Source: Candidatus Aegiribacteria sp. (GTDB lineage: Bacteria > Fermentibacterota > Fermentibacteria > Fermentibacterales > Fermentibacteraceae). From it: 5,073 bases of DNA. The stretch is taken from contig JAIOSX010000035.1 in NCBI GenBank assembly GCA_021107345.1, positions 1-5,073 of the forward strand, written 5' to 3'. The position numbers and the translations under genes are program-made. The notes under the pieces are model-generated. The model was given only the letters and a program-made list of their open reading frames with translations, did no database searches and was not told the origin of the DNA. Shown one piece after another: positions 1 through 5,073 of the stretch. Positions within the stretch are counted from its first letter, which is position 1. Each line of letters begins with the position of its first letter.

Positions 1-1
1 C

Positions 2-55
2 CGGACCGATTTCGGAGAGAGTCTTGCGGCATACGCAACTGTTACATTAAGATAG
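2..55 (+). CDS. C-terminal end of an unidentified plus-strand protein (partial)
   Basis: Reading from base 2 gives an open frame of 17 codons ending in TAG at 53-55, with the C-terminal peptide RTDFGESLAAYATVTLR. The composition is protein-like and the alternating tail (YATVTLR) looks like a beta strand. The frame starting at base 1 is also open to about base 123, but it reads as Cys/Lys/Arg-rich text of the kind expected from noncoding sequence. The gene would converge on the minus-strand gene ending at 129, with the hairpin at 82-108 between them. The fragment is too short to assign a family. It could belong to a beta-rich secreted or outer-membrane protein, but the usual terminal aromatic residue of an outer-membrane barrel is absent. 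It may also not be a gene at all. Confidence 0.4.
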   Translation, partial: RTDFGESLAAYATVTLR

Positions 56-65
56 ATTATTGCTA

Positions 66-108
66 TAAAAAACAGAAGATAAGGGCGCTGATCTGTATTC
101 AGCGCCCT
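66..108 (-). terminator. Rho-independent terminator of the secreted-protein gene
   Basis: A perfect 10-bp inverted repeat has arms AGGGCGCTGA (82-91) and TCAGCGCCCT (99-108) around a 7-base loop. Read on the minus strand, the GC-rich stem is followed by TATCTTCTG and then six T residues (66-71), the classic intrinsic terminator layout. It begins 20 bases after the stop codon of the minus-strand gene (129-131). On the plus strand the stem is followed by CTCGTCAGACTTTG, which has no good T-tract, so it is mainly a minus-strand terminator. It could still hinder transcription arriving from the plus-strand gene that seems to end at 55. Confidence 0.88.
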
Positions 109-128
109 CTCGTCAGACTTTGATCAGA

Positions 129-998
129 TCAGTTGAAATCAACTGTCTTGATCGATCCCCAGGTTCCGGGTGTAAAAGCGGAACCTGTGATCTCTATGTC
201 AAGCTCGGTAATACAGTAGCCGCTGGAGGCGTCACCGTAGCTCCAGAAAAATGTGTCTCTGGTTGAGGAGTAGGCAAGCCCCATTGAAACCGTGCAGGAA
301 AGAGGACAGGGCACAAATCCAAGGCTGGTCAGTGTTGAACCATCGAAGCTGTAAAAGTAAAAATTGTGTGTACCGTATGCGGTTACCATGATACCTAAAT
401 CAGATCCAAACGGGAATGTAGTAAGGCCACTGGGCTGCGCCAAACCGAGTTCCGGTATATCGAAGTACTGAAGCCCGGAACCGTCAGTATTGAAATTAAC
501 GATCTGCTTCGTTGTCCAGTTATGGGTTTCCCATATTCTGTTTCCGTCGAAGTCCATTCCCCTTCCGTCGTCTCCAATCGGATTTGTCATGAGATGCCAC
601 ACGGATGTATCCCACCAGTACATATGATTCTGTTCATAATCATTGAAATAGCAGTTACCGACCAAATCCACGCAGACACCGAACTGATCCGGATCAGCTG
701 TATAGGTCAGGGCAAGTTCCCCTAGCTTGTTTCCATTATCAGGATCGCAGCTGTACATCATATCATCAGTGTTACTAATGAATACTAGAACATCGAGGCC
801 GCTAGAATAATCGAGCCCAAGAATCTGATCCGAATAGCTGCAGCTGAAAGTATTGAGAACATTTATCGTTATGGCATCGGTTCCAGTTCCGTGAAAGACA
901 TCAGCGTAGCTGCCGGATGGCATAAAACCGTTGCTGTCATAATCCGCAAAAGCCGAAAGCGGCAGAAGCATAAGAACAAGCAGTATCGTTGCTTTCAT
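129..998 (-). CDS. Secreted protein of unknown function with beta-propeller-like repeats
   Basis: This is a 289-residue protein. The start at 998 is chosen because AGAGGGG (1004-1010) sits five bases upstream as a strong ribosome binding site and because the product then begins directly with a signal peptide. That peptide is MKAT, then a hydrophobic stretch (ILLVLMLLPLS), then a probable cleavage site AFA-D near residue 18. An in-frame ATG at 1019 would place the ribosome binding site inside the gene. The mature part holds about five blade-like units (near residues 58-95, 107-136, 145-181, 189-229 and 238-269). Each has a G-[ML]-x-[YF] type strand (GLDYSS, GMDFDG, GLAYSS), a hydrophobic strand, and often a D-x-D/N-G turn. 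There are seven cysteines (53, 84, 109, 116, 231, 235, 262), so disulfides are possible. The last residues contain TWGSIK. I do not recognise a named family and no catalytic motif is evident. A binding, surface or structural role outside the cytoplasm is an inference. It follows galT by 126 bases but has its own candidate promoter and terminator, so it may be a separate unit. Confidence 0.88.
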   Translation of the reverse strand: MKATILLVLMLLPLSAFADYDSNGFMPSGSYADVFHGTGTDAITINVLNTFSCSYSDQILGLDYSSGLDVLVFISNTDDMMYSCDPDNGNKLGELALTYTADPDQFGVCVDLVGNCYFNDYEQNHMYWWDTSVWHLMTNPIGDDGRGMDFDGNRIWETHNWTTKQIVNFNTDGSGLQYFDIPELGLAQPSGLTTFPFGSDLGIMVTAYGTHNFYFYSFDGSTLTSLGFVPCPLSCTVSMGLAYSSTRDTFFWSYGDASSGYCITELDIEITGSAFTPGTWGSIKTVDFN

Positions 999-1003
999 GT
1001 TTT

Positions 1004-1010
1004 CCCCTCT
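1004..1010 (-). promoter_or_regulatory. Ribosome binding site that fixes the start of the secreted-protein gene
   Basis: Minus-strand AGAGGGG lies five bases before the ATG at 996-998. It is the best Shine-Dalgarno-like sequence in the window. It decides between this start and the upstream in-frame ATG at 1017-1019, which would put the site within the coding sequence and add seven residues ahead of the signal peptide. Confidence 0.75.
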
Positions 1011-1026
1011 CAAAAGCAAGTTTATT

Positions 1027-1050
1027 TACGATATCATGCATATTATCGTA
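1027..1050. repeat. 24-base imperfect palindrome in the leader of the secreted-protein gene
   Basis: The arms TACGATA (1027-1033) and TATCGTA (1044-1050) are perfect complements, with a central ATGCAT (1036-1041) that is itself palindromic. Only the two positions flanking the core on each side fail to pair, so 20 of 24 bases are symmetric about 1038/1039. The dyad lies 28 bases upstream of the start codon and downstream of the candidate promoter. It could be an operator for a dimeric regulator or a hairpin in the 5' untranslated RNA. No T-tract follows on either strand, which argues against a terminator. Confidence 0.6.
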
Positions 1051-1068
1051 CTACATTCCTTAATGTAG
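1051..1068. repeat. 7-bp inverted repeat abutting the 24-base palindrome
   Basis: CTACATT (1051-1057) and AATGTAG (1062-1068) are perfect complements around a 4-base loop. The repeat directly adjoins the palindrome at 1027-1050 with no spacer and starts five bases downstream of the proposed -10 box, so it should cover the transcription start. It may be an operator or a 5' hairpin that stabilises the transcript. Confidence 0.55.
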
Positions 1069-1073
1069 CCCGT

Positions 1074-1102
1074 ATTCTAATACCTGCCTATTTTCAAGGC
1101 AA
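1074..1102 (-). promoter_or_regulatory. Candidate sigma70-type promoter of the secreted-protein gene
   Basis: On the minus strand TTGCCT (1097-1102) and TAGAAT (1074-1079) are separated by exactly 17 bases. They match the -35 consensus at four of six positions and the -10 consensus at five of six. The start of transcription would fall near 1067-1068, giving a leader of about 70 bases that contains both inverted repeats and the ribosome binding site. The boxes lie just after the galT stop codon (1125-1127). This is a sequence match only, and the sigma-factor preference of the organism is unknown. Confidence 0.5.
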
Positions 1103-1124
1103 GCCCGGTCTCTGTTAGTGAATT

Positions 1125-2144
1125 TCAGACGGTTGATAACCGGAGACGTTCAGCAGCTTCCTCAGGGGTGATGTCCCTCTGGGGTTCGGCAAGCATTTCG
1201 TAACCTACCATGAACTTGCGGACAGCAGCCGATCGCAGAAGGGGGGGATAGAAATGTGCGTGAAGATGCCATGACTCAGCAGCCCTCGGGTTAGCGGGTA
1301 CCATGTGCCACCCTGAGCTGAAAGGCATAGATGTATTGAAAAGATTGTCGTACGTCAGAAGAAGCCGTTTCCATATAACCGCCAGAGAATCCTTCTGTTC
1401 ACTATCAAGATCTGTAAGAGATGCTGAATGGTATTTTGGGAAAAGCATCGTTTCGAATGGCCATTCAGCCCACCACGGCACAATAACGGCCAAATGGTCA
1501 TTTTCAAGAACAATACGCTCACCGGAGGCAAGCTCGTGCCTTTGAACGTCACAGAGGAGACATTCTCCATTCTCCTGCAAGTACTTCGCCTGATGAAAAT
1601 CCTCGGATTCGACTTCACACGGAACTGATCCTGTTGCCCATATCTGACCGTGCGGATGAGGGTTGCTGCAGCCCATCATAATTCCGCGGTTCTCGAAGAT
1701 CTGTACATAGTTGAGATCTGGAACACTCATCAGTTCATCGATCTGATCCATCCATGTGTCAAAAACGGCAAGAAGTGTTGCATTATCAAGATCGGCAGAA
1801 GAGATATTATGAAGGGGGGAATAGCAGATCACCCTGCAGATGCCGGTTTCCATCATACCCTGTTTCCATGGTTGCGTTCTCTCGAACGAAACGTCTCCAC
1901 TGCGCATCAGGGCAGGGAAATCGTTATCAAAGACAAATACTCCTTCATAGGATGGATTCCGTTCTCCACCCGCGCGGAGATTGCCGGGACAGAGGTGGCA
2001 GTCGGGATCGAATTCCGGCAGTGGCACGCTCTTATCAGTGGTCTCAACGCTCCCATGCCATGGTCGTGTGGAACGATCAGGAGAAACCAGCACCCATCTC
2101 CCCGTCAGAGGGTTCAGCCTTCTGTGAGGTTTTTCATAGTTCAT
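1125..2144 (-). CDS. galT: Galactose-1-phosphate uridylyltransferase
   Basis: GalT transfers UMP from UDP-glucose to galactose-1-phosphate, giving UDP-galactose and glucose-1-phosphate, in the cytoplasmic Leloir pathway. The 339-residue protein is close to the E. coli length (348) and is collinear with it. The catalytic NPHPHGQ motif is at 161-167, with His165 as the expected uridylylated nucleophile. The expected zinc ligands are Cys49 and Cys52 (DCHLCPGN), His112 (SPLHN) and His163. The second metal site of the E. coli enzyme appears kept as Glu181, His280 (GWH), His295 and His297 (HLHAHFYPP), by collinearity. The C-terminal stretch LLRSAAVRKFMVGYEML is nearly the E. coli sequence. An additional Cys pair (ECLLCD, Cys195 and Cys198) lies where E. 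coli has none. The ATG start is supported by AAGGG (2153-2157) eight bases upstream. The gene overlaps the end of galK by 11 bases, so it is probably co-transcribed and translationally coupled. Confidence 0.97.
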   Translation of the reverse strand: MNYEKPHRRLNPLTGRWVLVSPDRSTRPWHGSVETTDKSVPLPEFDPDCHLCPGNLRAGGERNPSYEGVFVFDNDFPALMRSGDVSFERTQPWKQGMMETGICRVICYSPLHNISSADLDNATLLAVFDTWMDQIDELMSVPDLNYVQIFENRGIMMGCSNPHPHGQIWATGSVPCEVESEDFHQAKYLQENGECLLCDVQRHELASGERIVLENDHLAVIVPWWAEWPFETMLFPKYHSASLTDLDSEQKDSLAVIWKRLLLTYDNLFNTSMPFSSGWHMVPANPRAAESWHLHAHFYPPLLRSAAVRKFMVGYEMLAEPQRDITPEEAAERLRLSTV

Positions 2145-3312
2145 TGCCGTTTCCCTTCAAGGACATTATTCCGTCAATACCTGAAACCTTGAGTGCTGTT
2201 CCGGTTCGACCCGTTATCTTCCTGTAACCGGACAGAGTCGCATCGATAAACAACTCGGTCATACCCTTTTTCACAAAATTGACCGTACACCCTCCAAACC
2301 CTCCACCTGTCATTCTTGCAGCGATACAGCCGGGAGCATGCCACGCAACTTCCACCATTATGTCCAGCTCAGGGCAGGTGACCTCGAAGTCGTTTTGCAG
2401 GCTTTTGTGAGATTCTTTGAAAAGTCGACCGATAAGTTTTTCATCCGATGCCTGAAGTGCCATTGCTGCCCTGGCTGCTCGCACGTTCTCGGTGACCACA
2501 TGTCGGCATCGTCGAAGAAGCAAATCTGATCCGGAGGTAATTTTCTCCAGCAGGTCGAGATCACAGGTGGACACATCACGCAGTGAGGTAATTTCTCTTC
2601 CTTCTCTTCTGTAAAGCTCAATTACCTTCTCGCACTGGCGCCGCCTTTCGGAGTATTCCGAGAAGGCGAGATCGTGTCTTACACCGGTGTCCATTATTAC
2701 AAGAGACCAGTCAGAGGGAATTGGTATATGATCGACCTTCAGTGAGCGGCAGTCGATAAGAAGGGCGCTGTCCCTGCGCGAAAGAAGTATTGAGAGCTGA
2801 TCCATTATCCCGCATTCCACACCCGCATATTCATGTTCGGCTTTCTGCAGTGTACGGGCAAACTCGAGAGGCTGGAGTTGAATACTGTTCAGCCTGGCGG
2901 CTACAGTACCCAGACCTGCGGCAAAGGCTGCCGAACTGCTCAATCCGCCTCCGACCGGCAGATCATTCTCTACAAGCAGGTCCATTCCAACCTTTTCATC
3001 CGTACTCCTTAGAACTGTACGTACAATGCCCTCCGCAAAGCGCTTCCATCCCACCGGAGAAGGGACCATTTCATGCTCGATGGAAAAACGGTGCTGTTCT
3101 CCGAAGGCTTCTGAATAAACCAAAATACATCCGTCCTGACTGATTCGTCCGGTAACATGAACGTATCGATTTACGGCAACTGGAAGAACAAGACCATCGT
3201 TGTAATCCGTATGTTCACCGATGAGGTTTACACGACCGGGAACCTTCGTACTGATCGGTACGGTTCCCTTACCGAAAATCTCCTCAAATGTGTCTCGATC
3301 AACTTCTGACAT
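2134..3312 (-). CDS. galK: Galactokinase (GHMP kinase family)
   Basis: GalK phosphorylates alpha-D-galactose with ATP to galactose-1-phosphate, the substrate of the GalT encoded next. Counting from ATG 3312 it has 392 residues, normal for bacterial GalK. The galactokinase signature GRVNLIGEHTDYNDG is at 26-40 and the GHMP ATP-binding motif LPVGGGLSSSAA at 118-129. The expected catalytic base is Asp171 in CGIMDQ, and the third GHMP motif MTGGGFGGC is at 334-342. The segment VRHDLAFSEYSERRRQCE (211-228) is typical of bacterial galactokinases. An in-frame GTG at 3318 would add two residues (then TMSEV). Neither start has a clear Shine-Dalgarno sequence. ATG is preferred by codon identity, and the difference does not affect function. 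The upstream GH127 stop (3326-3328) is 13 bases away from the ATG, or 7 from the GTG, which suggests translation by reinitiation. Confidence 0.97.
   Translation of the reverse strand: MSEVDRDTFEEIFGKGTVPISTKVPGRVNLIGEHTDYNDGLVLPVAVNRYVHVTGRISQDGCILVYSEAFGEQHRFSIEHEMVPSPVGWKRFAEGIVRTVLRSTDEKVGMDLLVENDLPVGGGLSSSAAFAAGLGTVAARLNSIQLQPLEFARTLQKAEHEYAGVECGIMDQLSILLSRRDSALLIDCRSLKVDHIPIPSDWSLVIMDTGVRHDLAFSEYSERRRQCEKVIELYRREGREITSLRDVSTCDLDLLEKITSGSDLLLRRCRHVVTENVRAARAAMALQASDEKLIGRLFKESHKSLQNDFEVTCPELDIMVEVAWHAPGCIAARMTGGGFGGCTVNFVKKGMTELFIDATLSGYRKITGRTGTALKVSGIDGIMSLKGNGNEL
2153..2157 (-). promoter_or_regulatory. Ribosome binding site of galT inside galK
   Basis: Minus-strand AAGGG lies eight bases upstream of the galT ATG (2142-2144) and inside the galK coding sequence. 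It supports the 11-base overlap between the two genes and lets ribosomes either reinitiate or bind anew at galT. Confidence 0.55.
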
Positions 3313-3325
3313 AGTCACGGCAGTT

Positions 3326-5073
3326 TCATTGATCCGGAGTGTTTCCTGTTATCCAGACTTGCATTCCACCCGATCGTCTGTTGTTCCAAAGGCAGTAGGG
3401 AACTGCTTTGATTTCTACAGGTACGGTTTCGGTTATTCCGGGTCTGTAAAGCTGATCGATCCATCCTTCTCCGTCCCTGATACTGGCAGTACCTGTAATG
3501 ACTGTACATCCTCCAAGGAGGCTTTCATCGTACTCCGCCTTCAGTTCAGCCGATGAATCGAGACGGATGTCATGCAGGTCCGGTGTGTTGTCCTCCTCTT
3601 CAAGGCAGTATACGACAGGACCTCTCATAATAGCGATCTTTCCGCAGTTGCCACGTACTTCCGGATGAGACTCGATCTTCCTCACAGGCATGGGCAGAAT
3701 GAGATTCAGTGTATCATCTTTTCTCCACAATCTGCGTATGTGTGCGTAACCGCTGGTTACCTGAAGCTTCCTGATTTCCTTTCCATTGAGTTCCAGAGAA
3801 GCGTTCTCGCACCATCCGGGAATCCTCAGCGACAATGAGAATTCAACGGGTTCTTCAGGTTCCACGGAAAGAATCACGGTTTCCTTCCATGGATATTCAG
3901 TTTCCTGTCGTATCTTTACCCGTACCCCTGAAATATCAATCTCTGCGGTGCTGCCGACATACAGATGAACGTATACACTGTCGTTACTGCTGGAGTATAT
4001 GTATTGACCGAAGGAGGATAGAATACGCATTATGTTCGTTGGACAGCACGAACAGTTGAACCATTCCTTACGTGAGTATCTGTAATTGTTTTCCGGACCC
4101 GATTGCAGCATTGCGTGTCCGGGACGGACTTCGAGAGGGTTGGTATAGAAGAAGCGTGTGCCATCCAGCGAGACACCACTCAGAACGCAGTTGTACAGGC
4201 TCCTTTCCATTACATCGGCATATTCCGAGTTCGGTTTCCCGTCGATGGACAACATCCTGTGGGCCCAGAAGACAAGACCGATAGCGGCACAGGTTTCAGC
4301 GTATGCTGTCTCGTTGGGCAGATCGTAGTCCGCTGTGAAGCTTTCTCCCCGTTCCGTTGATCCAACCCCTCCGGTTATATACATTCTCCGTCCTGTCACA
4401 TTTCGCCAGAGAATGCGACATGCTTCAGCAAGTTCCTCATCACCGGTTTCAGCCGCGACATCCGCCATTCCACAGTAGAGGTACATCGCTCTGACCGCAT
4501 GTCCGACTGCCTCTATCTGCTCGCGGACGGGAAGATGAGCCTGCCAGTATTCGTAATTCTTCGCAGGGTCTTCCCCACGGGAAACAGATTCAAGGTCGTA
4601 GTAATGCGGTCTTGTACCTCTTTCATTCAGGAAGAAAGCAGCAAGTTCAAGATAGCGTCTCTCACCTGTCGTCCTGAATAACTTCACCAGAGCCAGTTCA
4701 AGTTCCTCATGCCCGGGGTATCCGCGCTTCTGATCTGCTCCGTTACCGAAGACAGAATCAATGCAGTCCGCATACCTTCCGGTAATATTGATAAAACTGT
4801 CATCTCCGGTCGCGGAGAAGTGCGCTACGGCCGCTTCAATGAGATGCCCCGCGCAGTACAGCTCATGTCTGTCCCTAAGGTTGGCCCATCGGTTGGCAGG
4901 TTCTACTGCAATGAAATAGCTGTTCAGATAGCCGTCCGGTTGCTGGGCTTTTTCCATTGAATCGATAACACTCTTCAGGTTCTCTTTCAGTTCGCTGTCC
5001 GGATGGAGACATAGACTGCTTGCCGCGGCTTCCATCCATTTAGCTACATCAGAGTCCCAGAATATGTGCGGCC
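3326..5073 (-). CDS. GH127 (DUF1680) beta-L-arabinofuranosidase-type glycoside hydrolase, N-terminus missing
   Basis: The frame is open through the right edge, where it reads PHIFWDSDVAKW before the first in-window methionine (5033-5035). That methionine is internal, since FWDSDVxKW is a conserved GH127 segment. In all 581 codons are present. Compared with B. longum HypBA1 (about 658 residues), about 80 N-terminal residues lie outside. Numbering from the in-window Met, the expected catalytic and zinc residues are kept: Glu231 (RGESFTADYDLPN, counterpart of HypBA1 Glu322), Glu247 and Cys249 (AETCA, Glu338 and Cys340), and Cys330-Cys331 (NCSCCPTN, Cys417 nucleophile and Cys418). The alpha/alpha barrel spans roughly 1-345, followed by beta-sandwich domains with RIPGWC and RGPVVYCLE. 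The family removes beta-L-arabinofuranose from hydroxyproline-linked arabinosides or related sugars from pectin. The exact substrate cannot be read here. A zinc-thiolate active site is compatible with a cytoplasmic location, but any signal peptide would be off-window. It precedes galK and galT in one close-packed cluster. Confidence 0.93.
   Translation of the reverse strand, partial: PHIFWDSDVAKWMEAAASSLCLHPDSELKENLKSVIDSMEKAQQPDGYLNSYFIAVEPANRWANLRDRHELYCAGHLIEAAVAHFSATGDDSFINITGRYADCIDSVFGNGADQKRGYPGHEELELALVKLFRTTGERRYLELAAFFLNERGTRPHYYDLESVSRGEDPAKNYEYWQAHLPVREQIEAVGHAVRAMYLYCGMADVAAETGDEELAEACRILWRNVTGRRMYITGGVGSTERGESFTADYDLPNETAYAETCAAIGLVFWAHRMLSIDGKPNSEYADVMERSLYNCVLSGVSLDGTRFFYTNPLEVRPGHAMLQSGPENNYRYSRKEWFNCSCCPTNIMRILSSFGQYIYSSSNDSVYVHLYVGSTAEIDISGVRVKIRQETEYPWKETVILSVEPEEPVEFSLSLRIPGWCENASLELNGKEIRKLQVTSGYAHIRRLWRKDDTLNLILPMPVRKIESHPEVRGNCGKIAIMRGPVVYCLEEEDNTPDLHDIRLDSSAELKAEYDESLLGGCTVITGTASIRDGEGWIDQLYRPGITETVPVEIKAVPYCLWNNRRSGGMQVWITGNTPDQ

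Noticed and set aside
130..145. Inverted repeat CAGTTGA/TCAACTG overlapping the stop codon of the secreted-protein gene
   Set aside because: The usable stem is about six pairs with a tiny loop, it lies within coding sequence, and the strong terminator at 82-108 already explains the 3' end.
998..1019. Alternative start of the secreted protein at the ATG at 1017-1019
   Set aside because: It would place the strong AGAGGGG site within the coding region and add MLLRGEN ahead of an otherwise normal signal peptide. No good ribosome binding site precedes it.
891..1118. Plus-strand open frame of 75 codons across the intergenic region
   Set aside because: It overlaps the signal-peptide end of the secreted-protein gene and the leader repeats, and its Lys/Arg/Tyr-rich translation has no recognisable features.
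1241..1247. Run of seven G (C on the coding strand) in galT, and six G at 1814-1819, as possible phase-variation tracts
   Set aside because: Both encode conserved residues (FYPPLL and SPLHN) in an intact frame, the tracts are short, and galT is not a typical phase-variable gene.
1650..2227. Long plus-strand open frames (180 and 157 codons) opposite galT and the end of galK
   Set aside because: They lie antisense to well-supported galT/galK, overlap each other in different frames, and their translations show no domain or plausible protein composition. They are shadows of the real genes.
2790..3143. Plus-strand open frame of 117 codons within galK
   Set aside because: It is antisense to conserved GHMP kinase motifs, has no ribosome binding site and reads as low-sense sequence rich in Pro, Ser and Arg.
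3326..5035. Treating the Met at 5033-5035 as the true start of the GH127 gene
   Set aside because: The frame stays open to the window edge and encodes the conserved FWDSDVAKW segment just upstream, so the gene is truncated by the window rather than starting there.

Overview
The window looks like bacterial chromosome with roughly balanced base composition, dense coding and four genes read leftward on the minus strand. A Sec-type signal peptide on one product and E. coli-like GalT and GalK sequences suggest a Gram-negative-type heterotroph that uses plant-derived sugars. The secreted protein's style (blade-like repeats and a TWGSIK-type tail) reminds me of uncultured FCB-group or Fermentibacteria-like genomes. 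That is a weak impression from memory, not a demonstrated assignment.

Layout from right to left, which is the direction of transcription. Positions 3326-5073 hold the C-terminal part (581 codons) of a GH127 (DUF1680) beta-L-arabinofuranosidase-type enzyme, cut by the right window edge. It is followed closely by galactokinase galK (2134-3312), then galactose-1-phosphate uridylyltransferase galT (1125-2144), which overlaps galK by 11 bases. The three are packed as an operon whose promoter must lie beyond the right edge. After a 126-base gap with a candidate promoter and two abutting inverted repeats, a separate gene (129-998) encodes a secreted, probably beta-propeller-like protein of unknown function. 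It ends at a clear intrinsic terminator (hairpin 82-108 with a T-tract at 66-71). At the far left, positions 2-55 probably carry the last 17 codons of a plus-strand gene that converges on the same terminator region.

How the genes work together: a GH127 enzyme would release L-arabinofuranose (or a related residue) from plant glycans or hydroxyproline-rich glycoproteins. GalK and GalT carry out the phosphorylation and uridylyl-transfer steps of the Leloir pathway for galactose. The combination fits use of mixed arabinose/galactose material such as arabinogalactan, extensin or pectin side chains, but substrate identity is inferred. No galE, galM, arabinose catabolic gene, transporter or regulator lies inside the window. 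I see no CRISPR array, tRNA, rRNA, insertion sequence or phage gene. The parts least explained by known families are the secreted protein and the double dyad in its leader.
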